From Bremerella sp. TYQ1 (GTDB taxonomy: Bacteria; Planctomycetota; Planctomycetia; Pirellulales; Pirellulaceae), in the NCBI RefSeq assembly GCF_020150455.1, contig NZ_CP083740.1:2852001-2916000 (forward strand): a DNA stretch of 64,000 nucleotides. Direction: 5' to 3'. Shown here piece after piece: positions 53,566 through 63,584 of the stretch. How positions within the stretch are numbered: the first letter of the stretch is position 1; each line of letters opens with the position of its first letter. A program made the translations under genes and the position numbers. The notes beneath the pieces are model-generated. The model was not told the origin of the DNA. It was given only the letters and a program-made list of their open reading frames with translations, and did no database searches.

Positions 53566-55968
53566 TTAGACCAGGCCCATTCGTTTCCGAAGTACCCATT
53601 CACCAATTAATAGTGTGACGAACAATAAGGCAAGTTTCCAGGAATTCCAAAGCGGTTCGGGAGGTAACGTCTGAATCCTTACCTGTCTGCCGCGTGGCAA
53701 TGCTTCTAAGAGCGAATCCGCCTCCAAAAACGAAAAATACTGCCCCCGCGTCGTAGTCGCCGTTTGGCGAAGTTCGTCAATATCCATATCCAAACGAGTC
53801 ATTTCACCTGCGACAGGCTCTACCATGAACTGTGTAGAGGGAGGCTCGGATTCTCCGGAGTCGCCTCTCAGGAGGGGCTGAACAACCCACAATCGATGTT
53901 CTCCGGCGGTCAAACCTGGCAGCGTCGCCTCAAATAAATCGCGATTCCCAGCGACGCGCGACATCGTAATCGTTCTCGTTCGACCATCAGGCTTTTCAAG
54001 CGTCAGTTGGACACCGTCATCTTCCGGAGGAGCTTCCCCTTCGTCAAAAAAACGAACCCTGGCAGTCGCCGATTCGCCGGTTCGATAGGTGGCGCGATCA
54101 ACGGTGATTTCGACCGATCCGTCTGAATCGAGCAAGCTCGAACGCGCGAGGTAGCGAATCATTTGCATCCAGAATTCATCGTGATAGTCCCATCGCCATA
54201 GATCGTCGCTTCCGAGGAACATGACTTTACCGCGACCGATAAACTGCTGCGTCAGAAAGGGCTGTTTCGTACCGTCCGGCCGCGTTGCATTGGCAAGTAC
54301 CTGAGCTCCGGGGCGAAGCCGTTCAATTGGAACATGCCAATAGACTTGATCCAGACCTCGCCAGGCCGCAATCGCGTCAGCCGGCATCTCCGTTACCTGC
54401 AAAGGTACGGTATTGAGTCCTAAATCAGTTAGCTCGACAGGAACAGGGTTGATGTACGATTGATCTGGATCGGCTCGACGAGCGTCGTCCAGCGAGAACG
54501 GCAAAAGAGTATCCAAGGGCGTGGAGCGGTAGTCCCACGGCAAATAGAACTGTCCGCCGATGAAGACCAAACCGCCTCCTTTCACCTGCACGAAGTCCTG
54601 CAGGTTTTGAAGTTGCTCGCGGCTTAGAAATGCAGAATTCACATCGCCCAGGATCACGACATCGTAATCGAACAATTCTTCCCGAGTTGCAGGAAAAGCA
54701 ATCTCCGCAGTCTCGTCTTGGTCGGCGTACGACTGATCAGCATCCTGTAGGATCGTCGTCAACTCGAATGCTCTTTCGTCCTGACCACTGGTAGGGCTTC
54801 GTTTCAGCTGACGTTCCAGAAGCATTTTCAGGAAACGAAATTGAAAGCGTGGATAGGCTTGCACATAGAGAACACGAATGGTCGCGTCGAGCACTTTGAC
54901 CTTCCGGCTGACGGCGTTATTATCGCCTGCCAGATCTTCCGCATCGGTTTCCGCTTTGACCACGTAGTTGAATTCACCGACTTTGTCCGGACGAAACTGC
55001 AAACGAATCTCTCTTGTTGCTCGCTCGGTTGGCAAGACGATCTCTTGTTGATCGAGTACAACGCTCTCATTTTCCTGATCAGCAACGGATAGACGAACAG
55101 CCTCTCCGGTCATCCCTTGGGCAGAGAGCCGCACAACAAACGTCAGGGTATCCCCCACGAATGCAATAGGATCGACAGTAACTTCTTCGATTCGCAGATC
55201 GCGTGTCAGCTGCTGACTTCCAATGCCAATAGGAAAAATCGGCACCCCACGCAGCGATGCTTGTTGAGCACTTTCGGATAGCCCCGGCCCTTCAATCGTC
55301 ACGCCATCCGACAACATGACGATTGCGGCCGTAGGTCGGCCACGTTGTTGTTCCAGAATCTGTGAAAGGCTTGTGCCTAAACGGCTGACACTCCCTTCGG
55401 GATTTGTTTCTCGAAGAAGATCAGCGAACTGTTCGTCAGGCACGGTTAACGAGCGGCCTGATTCCCCCATCCAATAGGCTCGTACGTTGTAACGTTCACG
55501 AAGCTTAGTGAGCAGTTCCGCGTTATTTTCCAGCAGCAAAGTGCGAGCCTGATTCCAACGACTCACTTCCCCCAAGCCTGCCGCTTCGACGCGAGCACGA
55601 GTTAACGATTCGTCTCCAGGCGAAAAGGAATCGACGTGCGACATACTTTGAGTATCGTCAACAGCGATGACCAAGTCGGGAGCATCTGTCTGAAACGGTT
55701 GCTGCTGGAGGCCGTACAGCATGAACAGCACAATCCCCACAAGGACCAACCGGGCACCCAGTAGAAATGCCCATTTGGGGATTGCCCGTTGGAAATTTTC
55801 ACGACGATAAATCCAACCAAAGAAGCAAACCGAAGCAATCACGATGACCAACGTCACCCATGCAGCCCACGGAGGTGCCCATTGAAGCGTGACTTCCATG
55901 GTCGAATCAGTGGCAGGATTTTCATCGGCCAACGTCCAGCGAACGAATTGTTTCCACGTTTCGCTCAT
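53566..55968 (-). CDS. Membrane protein with VWA-like domain and GATase1-like fold
   Basis: 800 residues. Helices near the start (WAAWVTLVIVIASVCFFGW; LLGARLVLVGIVLFMLYGL) and near the end (WKLALLFVTLLIGEWVLRK) anchor it. A VWA region has the metal-ion site VIAVDDTQSMS and MLSDGVTIEG. A GATase1-like segment follows (YDVVILGDVNSAFLSREQL, GGGLVFIGG). It overlaps the preceding VWA gene in ATGA. Together with MoxR it resembles the BatB/BatA-type membrane module. Confidence 0.85.
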   Translation of the reverse strand: MSETWKQFVRWTLADENPATDSTMEVTLQWAPPWAAWVTLVIVIASVCFFGWIYRRENFQRAIPKWAFLLGARLVLVGIVLFMLYGLQQQPFQTDAPDLVIAVDDTQSMSHVDSFSPGDESLTRARVEAAGLGEVSRWNQARTLLLENNAELLTKLRERYNVRAYWMGESGRSLTVPDEQFADLLRETNPEGSVSRLGTSLSQILEQQRGRPTAAIVMLSDGVTIEGPGLSESAQQASLRGVPIFPIGIGSQQLTRDLRIEEVTVDPIAFVGDTLTFVVRLSAQGMTGEAVRLSVADQENESVVLDQQEIVLPTERATREIRLQFRPDKVGEFNYVVKAETDAEDLAGDNNAVSRKVKVLDATIRVLYVQAYPRFQFRFLKMLLERQLKRSPTSGQDERAFELTTILQDADQSYADQDETAEIAFPATREELFDYDVVILGDVNSAFLSREQLQNLQDFVQVKGGGLVFIGGQFYLPWDYRSTPLDTLLPFSLDDARRADPDQSYINPVPVELTDLGLNTVPLQVTEMPADAIAAWRGLDQVYWHVPIERLRPGAQVLANATRPDGTKQPFLTQQFIGRGKVMFLGSDDLWRWDYHDEFWMQMIRYLARSSLLDSDGSVEITVDRATYRTGESATARVRFFDEGEAPPEDDGVQLTLEKPDGRTRTITMSRVAGNRDLFEATLPGLTAGEHRLWVVQPLLRGDSGESEPPSTQFMVEPVAGEMTRLDMDIDELRQTATTTRGQYFSFLEADSLLEALPRGRQVRIQTLPPEPLWNSWKLALLFVTLLIGEWVLRKRMGLV

Positions 55969-58184
55969 CGTGCACCGGCCCCAAATCGAAAGGCCAGGAA
56001 ACTCTCCAAAAACAATAAACCTAAGACAAGGACTAACGCGTAACGAAACAGCTCGATCGAAAACGGCATCGACGCGATCTGCCCTCGCCCGTCAGGCCCT
56101 AATCCGCGATCCCCTGGCTGTAATGCCGCTGGTAAATCGTCGAACGCTACTCGCGTAAGATCACTTTCACGCGGATCAACATTGACCGCAAATTCGACCA
56201 CTTCTTCCGATCCATCCGTAAGAGACTTCGACTGATAGATGCCCACCTGATCAGTTGAATCAAACGCCCAAAACAAGCGATCATCTCTCGCGATAGGCTC
56301 GACGCGACTTGTCTGCCCATCAGGAAGAATGATTTCGATCAGACTTGCTCCAGCGTTCCCCTCAATTACGCCCTCGAATGCCTCGCCGAGCTTCCGATTA
56401 CGTCGATCGACCTGAGAGGACATCGCCATCGCGAGCGACTCTTGGACCAATGGAGGAAAACTAGGCCAAGTTGGAAATACGGTCCATGCCTCTGGCGGAT
56501 CGAGTGATCGGTCCACAGAGTCCGTGCTTGCTGGCAAACTAAATAGAATGACGTTCCCGCCTAGTCGAGCTGAAGTTTCCTCCTCGGCATCTGCTGGCGG
56601 TTGATAACGCCACGAGAGGATCGCAGGATCACCACTGCCAAACCACAAGTCGGTTTGAATCGGTGAATCCTCTGGAACAGATACTTGGTAGTAATTCCAA
56701 ATGGGAGTCGTCAGAAGACCACCTGCTTGCTGACCTCGAAATGGTTCGAGCAAGTCACTTTCATATTGCCGCGGATCAAAGAAGTATTCTCCTCGGGCCG
56801 AGGGTCCAGCAAACTTGCAGGGAAGCAACGTTTCTGCAGCATCATTGCTGCTACCTGCCACGTTGGCGTTGTAGCTTGCTGCTTGGACCCGATCGCCGAG
56901 AAAAAAGACCAATCCTCCACCGCGCTGTGCGAAGCTCCGCAGTACCTTCGATTCCTCCGGGGAAATCTGAGCAACATTGGAAACGTAGACGGCATCGTAT
57001 GCGAGCAAATCGATATCCATCATCGCGGAAGCATTCATCGTATCGACTTTGATCGACGATTGAATCGAATCGGACGGATCAAGGGCGAACTGCAAGAACT
57101 TAAGCGACGGCACATCGTCCGCAAGGCAAAGCACGCGAATCTGCTGCTTTACTTCCACGACGACATACCAGCGATTGTCCACCTCCAGCAGATCGTCATC
57201 CAGGCGAAACTCGACTTGGTGCGTGCCTGGCTCATTGAAGACCGAAGTCATTTCTACAGACACGACTTGATCATCTACAAACGGTACTACCTTTTGGGAC
57301 ACCAGTCGTCCGTCGACGATCATCTGTAGAACCTGACTTGGCAACTCCGAAGCGTTGTCGCAAGACACATCAACTCGGAATCGCACGCCTTCGTCGGGCG
57401 TCACATAAGGCGTCAGTTGTTTAGCACCTATAATCGCACTGTTGGTTGTTTGTGTCTGTCCAAAATCAAACATACGGACGACTGCCTGCTCTTCGATCTT
57501 GGAGAGAAGTTGTTCACTGGTTTGCGAAGCGGCATCTTTCCAGGTAACGTCACCGTAGTCTGTCAGGACACAAACTTGAGCACGTCGCAGACGAGGAAAA
57601 TCGCGTGATGCAATTCGTAGCGTTCCCTCGATTTCTGCCAACGCGAGATCTAAAACGGCAACGCCAGGATCAATGGTTATCTGATCGAGTTCTCGCAACA
57701 CATCGTCAGGATCGAACGCAGGTTCGGAAATCACGCCCTTTGTAATTCTTCCCATCGTCAGCAGCGTGAACCCATCTCCTTCGGCTGCTTCACTGATAAT
57801 GCGTCTCGCCATTTCCTTCGCTTTATCTAGGCGAGTCTGCCCCTCTTCTCCATAGGCCATGCTAAAAGAGTGATCAATAACTAAAACAGTATGCGTCGAT
57901 GAACCGGGGCCGCCAAAGTTTGCCAGTCCAGAACCGCCGACACAGGAGATGTCCGCTAAAGCAATCGCAAAGAACAACAGGATCGCACATCGAACGATCA
58001 ACAACAGAAGCTGCTCGACTTGGATGCGTCGTCGATTTTTCTTCATCGCCGCCAAAAGAAACTTCATTGCAGCCCAATCGGTTTCGCGGTAGCGACGACG
58101 ATTCCATAGATGAATGAGAATCGGCGCAGCGGCTGCCAATCCCCACAAGAGCATCGTCGCACTAGAAAACGCGAAAGGGTTCAC
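55965..58184 (-). CDS. BatA-type VWA membrane protein
   Basis: 739 residues. The N-terminus is the aerotolerance-regulator type (SATMLLWGLAAAAPILIHLW with RRRYRETDWAAMKFLL, then a second helix). A VWA domain follows, with MIDAS VLVIDHSFSMAYG and VCVLTDYGDV, then GATase1-like and beta-rich parts with a C-terminal helix (FRYALVLVLGLLFLESFLA). Such proteins act with MoxR and DUF58 in envelope stress or protein maturation. It overlaps the next VWA gene by 4 bp. Confidence 0.87.
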   Translation of the reverse strand: MNPFAFSSATMLLWGLAAAAPILIHLWNRRRYRETDWAAMKFLLAAMKKNRRRIQVEQLLLLIVRCAILLFFAIALADISCVGGSGLANFGGPGSSTHTVLVIDHSFSMAYGEEGQTRLDKAKEMARRIISEAAEGDGFTLLTMGRITKGVISEPAFDPDDVLRELDQITIDPGVAVLDLALAEIEGTLRIASRDFPRLRRAQVCVLTDYGDVTWKDAASQTSEQLLSKIEEQAVVRMFDFGQTQTTNSAIIGAKQLTPYVTPDEGVRFRVDVSCDNASELPSQVLQMIVDGRLVSQKVVPFVDDQVVSVEMTSVFNEPGTHQVEFRLDDDLLEVDNRWYVVVEVKQQIRVLCLADDVPSLKFLQFALDPSDSIQSSIKVDTMNASAMMDIDLLAYDAVYVSNVAQISPEESKVLRSFAQRGGGLVFFLGDRVQAASYNANVAGSSNDAAETLLPCKFAGPSARGEYFFDPRQYESDLLEPFRGQQAGGLLTTPIWNYYQVSVPEDSPIQTDLWFGSGDPAILSWRYQPPADAEEETSARLGGNVILFSLPASTDSVDRSLDPPEAWTVFPTWPSFPPLVQESLAMAMSSQVDRRNRKLGEAFEGVIEGNAGASLIEIILPDGQTSRVEPIARDDRLFWAFDSTDQVGIYQSKSLTDGSEEVVEFAVNVDPRESDLTRVAFDDLPAALQPGDRGLGPDGRGQIASMPFSIELFRYALVLVLGLLFLESFLAFRFGAGAR

Positions 58185-58214
58185 GAGCGTATTAAGCTTC
58201 CTTTGTTGGCCTTG

Positions 58215-59108
58215 CTAAACGAGGCGGGCATTTCGGTGATTAAAAAAGTTTCTCAGGACAGCATCCAGCGGCTGATCTGTGCGGACTTGTACATAGTCCA
58301 TCTGATTGGCCAATGCCTGACTTCGCAAATCGGTGACAAACGATTCCACCTCTTCTCGATATGCTTTCCTCACTGACGTTGGATCCGCCAATAGTTCTGG
58401 AAAAGCTTCCAAGCCATGGAACATCGTCGGCCGATCAAACGGAAAGTCGAGTTCGGCAGGATCGAGCACGTGCATCAAAATGATATCGTGCTTGCGAAAA
58501 CGCAGATGCTTCAAGCCGGCCATGATCGAGTCGACATCGTCAAAGAAGTCGCTAAGCACGATCACTAAGCCACGACGACTGAGCCGGCCAGATAGTTCGT
58601 GCAAAAGAGGTCCAATCTGGGTTTTCTCCTTCGATTCGGCCGATTGCAATACATCAATCACCTGTTGCAATTGAACAGGGCTGCCGCTGGGAGGAACCAG
58701 CGAGCGTACTTGCTCGTCAAAAGTCACCAGGCCTACGGCATCTTGTTGCTGCAACACCAACCAGGCCAGCGTCGCTGAAATACATTGAGCGTATTCCAAC
58801 TTGGAAAGGGCCGACTCAGGTCCCTTGTATTGCATACTTTCGCTGACATCGACGACCAAATTACAGATCAGGTTGGTCTCGTCTTCGAACTGCTTGATGT
58901 AGTATTTGTCAGTTCGCCCGAGCACTTTCCAGTCGAGATAGCGCAGATCATCCCCTGGGGCATAATCGCGATGCTCGGCGAATTCGATCGAGAAACCACG
59001 ATGCGGACTACGATGCGAACCGGCGATCAGCCCTTCTACGATGTGCTTGGCTCGGAGGCGTAACCCCTGAACGTTAGCCAGCGTCTGAGGATCTAAAAGC
59101 GTCGACAA
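58215..59108 (-). CDS. DUF58-domain protein
   Basis: 297 residues. The N-terminal stretch ([20 protein letters not shown], then [20 protein letters not shown]) is the family hallmark, followed by a VWA-like core with [12 protein letters not shown] and [17 protein letters not shown]58 proteins usually stand between a MoxR ATPase and VWA proteins. It overlaps the MoxR gene by 35 bp. Confidence 0.92.
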   Translation of the reverse strand: MSTLLDPQTLANVQGLRLRAKHIVEGLIAGSHRSPHRGFSIEFAEHRDYAPGDDLRYLDWKVLGRTDKYYIKQFEDETNLICNLVVDVSESMQYKGPESALSKLEYAQCISATLAWLVLQQQDAVGLVTFDEQVRSLVPPSGSPVQLQQVIDVLQSAESKEKTQIGPLLHELSGRLSRRGLVIVLSDFFDDVDSIMAGLKHLRFRKHDIILMHVLDPAELDFPFDRPTMFHGLEAFPELLADPTSVRKAYREEVESFVTDLRSQALANQMDYVQVRTDQPLDAVLRNFFNHRNARLV

Positions 59109-60114
59109 ATTGCGTATCCTCTACCGTGGTGGAAACGTTATCTAAAAGCTGCTGAACAACGTGATCGGTTGTAATGCCCTCGGCATCGGCATTAAAGCTA
59201 GTTCGAATTCGATGGCGCAAAACAGGAAGTGCCACTGCTTTTACGTCGTCGGTAGTCGCAAACTCGCGGCCATGCAAAATGGCTCGAGCCTTGGCCCCTA
59301 AGATGAGGAACTGACTGGCCCGAGGGCCTGCTCCCCACTGGATGTATGGCTCCATCTGCGATGGAATATCATTGCCTCGACGCGTCATACGCACCAAGCG
59401 AATAGCGTACTGAGCCACAGGATCGGCCACCGGAACACGTCGCACTACCTGCGAAAGCTGCAAGATCTCATCTCCGGACAACAACGGCGAGATCTCTGTA
59501 CGCACATCGGCAGTCGTGCGTTTGACGATTTCCAGCTCTTCCATTTCCGTAGGGTAATCAATCCGCACGTTGAACATAAAGCGGTCCAACTGAGCCTCAG
59601 GAAGTGGATAGGTACCTTCTTGTTCAATCGGGTTCTGTGTTGCTAAAACGAAAAACGGAGAGGGCAACGCATGCTTCGATCCACCGGCAGTGACTTGCTT
59701 TTCCTGCATCGACTCAAGCAGCGCCGCTTGGGTCTTGGGTGGAGTACGATTGATTTCGTCCGCTAGGATCACATTGCTGAAAATGGGCCCAGGGATGAAT
59801 CGGTAAGCTCGTTCGCCAGTCGAACGATTCTCTTGAATGATTTCTGTCCCTGTAATATCTGACGGCATCAGATCTGGCGTGAACTGGATTCGGTTGAACT
59901 CCAAATGCAACGCACTGGCCAACGATCGCACCATTAACGTTTTAGCGAGTCCTGGGACCCCTTCCAGCAAGCAGTGCCCTCCGGCGAACAAGGCAATCAA
60001 CAACTGCTCGACCACCTCTTCCTGGCCCACGATCACGCGGCCAATCTCACGCTGAAGAAGTTCGTAAGCTTCAGCCAACCGTGCTGCTGCGGCGGCATCA
60101 TTCTCGCTACTCAT
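59074..60114 (-). CDS. MoxR-family AAA+ ATPase
   Basis: 346 residues. Walker [12 protein letters not shown], Walker [10 protein letters not shown] with [14 protein letters not shown], sensor 1 in [18 protein letters not shown] and the later lid are all intact. MoxR chaperone-type ATPases help mature partner VWA proteins. It starts 52 bp after the PQQ-like gene. The short overlap with DUF58 fits strict co-production. Confidence 0.94.
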   Translation of the reverse strand: MSSENDAAAAARLAEAYELLQREIGRVIVGQEEVVEQLLIALFAGGHCLLEGVPGLAKTLMVRSLASALHLEFNRIQFTPDLMPSDITGTEIIQENRSTGERAYRFIPGPIFSNVILADEINRTPPKTQAALLESMQEKQVTAGGSKHALPSPFFVLATQNPIEQEGTYPLPEAQLDRFMFNVRIDYPTEMEELEIVKRTTADVRTEISPLLSGDEILQLSQVVRRVPVADPVAQYAIRLVRMTRRGNDIPSQMEPYIQWGAGPRASQFLILGAKARAILHGREFATTDDVKAVALPVLRHRIRTSFNADAEGITTDHVVQQLLDNVSTTVEDTQFVDAFRSSDAG

Positions 60115-60166
60115 ATTTTTGATCTCCGTGAGGAGTGGATCATTGGATAATATTGGGTGAGGCCCA

Positions 60167-62635
60167 TTACTCAGGTGTTTTGTCCGGTGGAGCGATCAAT
60201 TGAGTTGGGGTGTAAACCGTCATTCGACTTGGCGAGGCAACGATCATTTGCCCGCCAGCGACAACGACGTTACCACCTTCTTCACCGAATTGAGATAAAT
60301 CAATTGGCTTCGCTGCCTCGACGACAGAGCCATCGCCGGATAATTTGATATTGAGTCGAAAAATGGTTTCCCGAGTTGGCCAGTAAACCTGGTCTCCGAC
60401 CAATGCTCCGCGGCCGTACCCTCTATCGCGATACGAGTTCTCTTCGGCCGGAAACTCTGCACGAATCTTGCCGGAATGTAGCTGGACCCAAAACAGTTGC
60501 TCACCGCTGACCAGCACATCTTCTTCGGTTGCGCCGATCAAATGAACGGGATCGATCCCGCCAGGAACCGTTTGCCACACAAGCTGCCCCGTGGCAGCAT
60601 CCAGCGCGAACAGTCTCTCGCTATCGAGCGGCATGGAAATCACTAAACCACGAGTGACCAGGCATGGATTAGCGTTGCGCTGCACTTGCTGATGCGATTG
60701 CTCTAATGAGCTGGGAATCAAGTCTCGACGAGGATAATGGGTCAACCAAAGCAGGCTCCCTCGATCGGCTTCCAATGCCGCGATAACGCCGTGATTCGAG
60801 TTGTAGTACAACACGCCATCTTTTAGCGTCAGCAAGTTGTGGGAGCGGAATCCGTATTCCCCTTCCGTTACCAACCCACTGCCGTACGGCTGAGTGAGGC
60901 AGACCGTTCTTCGCCATAGCATCTGCGACGTGGTCCAGTCGAAGCAGGCAACGGCTGACTCATCGCGCACACCGGACTTTGTCATGCCGCAATAAAGACG
61001 CTCGCCTTGCAGGATGGCCGTGCCCTCGAAGGACCATGGCCCAGAAAGCTCGGTCACAGGAGGAATTTTCGCCTCCATTTTCCCTTCTTTCCGCATATCG
61101 AAGACGACCATATCGGCTGGGTCTTGGAACTGAGCTTGAGCGTAAGGAACGCCAATCGCAGTGGTTCCAACTCGAGCAACCAACTTTGTGTCTTTAGACG
61201 CCAGCGTGAAACGTGCCGGGCCGAGCGCATGAATCAATTTCAACTGCATGGCAGAAAGTGGCGAACCTCGACGGCGACCACTTCCCATGCTAAAGCTGAA
61301 GTCGCCAGATCGGTTGGTTGTATGGAACATTCCATAGTCGAGATCGGCTCGCTCGAATACTTGACTTCCTCCGGAAGGAAATGCCGGCAGACCGCTCGCT
61401 AACTCAAATGCGCGAACCCTTTGCTCGTCGGCAACGACGACATTCTCACCGATCACAATAGGAAATGTGCTGTTCAGCGCGTCAAACGATTCCGTCGTTA
61501 AATCTGCCGCCGTACGACTTCGCCCTTCATCGGCGAAGCCATTACGAGGCACACCTCGGGAAAGAGAATGAGGCTCGAGCGAGATGCTCCAATTAGGTTC
61601 ATAAGTCTCGGCACCTTTCGGTAGCGACGCATCGGCGGTCCGAGCATACGCTCCGGCGAATGTGGGCCAGTTCTTTTTAGTTGCCGCCTCTAGCTCACCG
61701 GGAGAAGACTTCAATAAAGTCGCTAGATAGTCGGAATAATTCACTTCGCGGCCGCCCAAGTAACCTCGCTCTTGGGGATACAACTGCTGAAGCAACTTGA
61801 GCTCGACACGTGCTCTTTCTGAACTTCCTTCTAACCACGATGCCAAGCAAAGACGTACCCAGACCGCGGCCGGGTCGACGTCGCTATCGGCTGCTGTTTC
61901 GAGCGAGCTTGAACTATCGCTGTCATTTAGAAGCTGACGAACGTAATCGCGATGTTCCTCCCAGTCGATTCCATCCACGGCAACCCAAAGCGATTGCCCT
62001 GGCATCGCTAAGAGAATTCCATTGGGATCCTCGGGGGTACGAAAACGAGGGGCGATTCTCTCCCATGCAGTTCGAGCCTCGTTCAATCTTCCTTGCTCTA
62101 GAAGTAGATCTCCCAAGCTGAGCAAAGCGTCGTCAGCATATTGGCTTAAGAAATAGTTATCGATGACCGCAGCCAGTAAAGCTGGATTCCTCGATTGTGT
62201 GGCTCTCTCGAACTCTTCCTGAGCGAGTGCGTCGATCCGCGATCGATAAACGTCTAAAAACTCGGGGGACTTTCGTGCATACTCCGAGATGCGTCGCTGC
62301 AGGTAGGTCTTCAGTTCGACATAATAGACGTACTCGCTACCTAGATCGACTTGATCACGTCCTTGGGCGATCAGTTCGCTCCCATGGCTGGCAATCAAGC
62401 GTTCGAGCGTGTCGATTGCATCTTGCCACTTTTTCTGCTGAAGCTGCTGATCGACTTGAGCGAGAAGATTCTTGGTATCGTTCTTCGTTTCCGGCAGGTC
62501 GACCGTTAACGAAAATTCAGCTCGGGCAAAGATATCCCCGACTTGGCCCTTCACTGGCGATGCGCCCAGGAGCAAGAGGGAAAGGACCCAAACAAGTCCT
62601 GCGGACCGCGATGTAAGCATTGGCCTAAGAATCAT
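60167..62635 (-). CDS. Secreted PQQ-like beta-propeller repeat protein
   Basis: 822 residues from ATG 62635; the frame runs further upstream without support. A signal peptide ([17 protein letters not shown]) leads to a helical TPR-like part (about 50-280), then a beta-propeller with repeats such as [33 protein letters not shown] and [14 protein letters not shown]. The propeller lacks a clear PQQ cofactor site and probably binds protein or sugar. It is the first gene of the ten-gene operon and periplasmic. Confidence 0.85.
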   Translation of the reverse strand: MILRPMLTSRSAGLVWVLSLLLLGASPVKGQVGDIFARAEFSLTVDLPETKNDTKNLLAQVDQQLQQKKWQDAIDTLERLIASHGSELIAQGRDQVDLGSEYVYYVELKTYLQRRISEYARKSPEFLDVYRSRIDALAQEEFERATQSRNPALLAAVIDNYFLSQYADDALLSLGDLLLEQGRLNEARTAWERIAPRFRTPEDPNGILLAMPGQSLWVAVDGIDWEEHRDYVRQLLNDSDSSSSLETAADSDVDPAAVWVRLCLASWLEGSSERARVELKLLQQLYPQERGYLGGREVNYSDYLATLLKSSPGELEAATKKNWPTFAGAYARTADASLPKGAETYEPNWSISLEPHSLSRGVPRNGFADEGRSRTAADLTTESFDALNSTFPIVIGENVVVADEQRVRAFELASGLPAFPSGGSQVFERADLDYGMFHTTNRSGDFSFSMGSGRRRGSPLSAMQLKLIHALGPARFTLASKDTKLVARVGTTAIGVPYAQAQFQDPADMVVFDMRKEGKMEAKIPPVTELSGPWSFEGTAILQGERLYCGMTKSGVRDESAVACFDWTTSQMLWRRTVCLTQPYGSGLVTEGEYGFRSHNLLTLKDGVLYYNSNHGVIAALEADRGSLLWLTHYPRRDLIPSSLEQSHQQVQRNANPCLVTRGLVISMPLDSERLFALDAATGQLVWQTVPGGIDPVHLIGATEEDVLVSGEQLFWVQLHSGKIRAEFPAEENSYRDRGYGRGALVGDQVYWPTRETIFRLNIKLSGDGSVVEAAKPIDLSQFGEEGGNVVVAGGQMIVASPSRMTVYTPTQLIAPPDKTPE

Positions 62636-62809
62636 GCACTCGCTATTCCTGACGGTGTGACTGCCTTCCAAATTACAGTATAGAAGGCCTCTTCCCCCCA
62701 GAAAAGCAAAGCGATTGCAGTACGCCACGGAATCCACCATCTAACGGGGGAGGCGTAGCGATTAGCGTGACCAAAACTATCAGGCAATGCGTAGAGAATC
62801 GGGCCGAAA

Positions 62810-63127
62810 TCAGTCCCAGGCCGGCGGTTGAGTAGGAATGCCCTGTTCCGCTTTTTTCAATGCAATTTCCGTTAATTCATCGGCGGACAGTTCTTTTCGC
62901 TCGCTTTTAGGCTTACGCAAATAGCAAACAACGATGTAAGCAAAAAAGCCCGCTAAGAGGATATAAGGAACCGTCATCATGAACATGATGCTGAACGCGT
63001 ACGCACTGACGTAGTTTTCACTCAAGCCATCTTTGCACGTCGGGCATGCCCAAGCCCACGAAGGGACCGCGAGAAGCAAATAGCCCGTGAGCAAAAATAT
63101 CGCAGTGATGGATTGAATCTTACGCAT
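62810..63127 (-). CDS. Small CPTC-motif membrane protein next to SCO/DUF420
   Basis: 105 residues from ATG 63127. A signal-like helix (ITAIFLLTGYLLLAVPSWA) precedes ACPTCKDGLSENYVSAYA, with a CPTC motif just outside the membrane, then a second helix (VPYILLAGFFAYIVVCYL) and a charged tail. Position beside DUF420 and SCO1 suggests a part in copper delivery to cytochrome c oxidase; this is inferred. It starts 4 bp after the DUF420 stop. Confidence 0.7.
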   Translation of the reverse strand: MRKIQSITAIFLLTGYLLLAVPSWAWACPTCKDGLSENYVSAYAFSIMFMMTVPYILLAGFFAYIVVCYLRKPKSERKELSADELTEIALKKAEQGIPTQPPAWD

Positions 63128-63131
63128 GATG

Positions 63132-63581
63132 CTAGGCCGGAACTTCGGCTGGAAAAAACTGATACAAGCAAAGATACACCAAGACGCCGGTAATGGAAAC
63201 GTAAAGCCAAATTGGGAACGTCCACTTCGCAAACTTCCGGTGCGCCTCACGACGGTCTTTCAGGCCCAGGTAAATCGTAATGACGGCGAGAAACGGAACA
63301 ACCGCAGCCAAAACCACGTGCGTCAGCAGCATCAAATAGTAGGCGTAACGAACCACATCGGGCGGGTACGCCGGAAAGGTTTTGCTATGCCCCTCCATCA
63401 ATCCATGATAAAGGAGATAACAAACTAAAAAGATGACCGAGACGCCAAAGCACCCCAGCATCGTCCATTTGTGCGCCTCGACTTTGCCCTGCTTGATCAG
63501 GACAAAACCGATCACCAAGAGCAAAGTCGCCAAACCATTGAGCGAAGCATTGACGTGCGGCAAGATCGTTACCAAGTCCAC
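63132..63581 (-). CDS. DUF420 family membrane protein (second copy)
   Basis: 149 residues. Helices (GLATLLLVIGFVLIK; WTMLGCFGVSVIFLVCYLLY; YYLMLLTHVVLAAVVPFLAV; WTFPIWLYVSITGVLVYLCL) with His in EAHKWTMLG and LLTHVVLA match DUF420. It lies 3 bp after the SCO1 gene, a common pairing in oxidase assembly loci. Distinct from the isolated copy at 41223. Confidence 0.85.
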   Translation of the reverse strand: MDLVTILPHVNASLNGLATLLLVIGFVLIKQGKVEAHKWTMLGCFGVSVIFLVCYLLYHGLMEGHSKTFPAYPPDVVRYAYYLMLLTHVVLAAVVPFLAVITIYLGLKDRREAHRKFAKWTFPIWLYVSITGVLVYLCLYQFFPAEVPA

Positions 63582-63584
63582 GCG

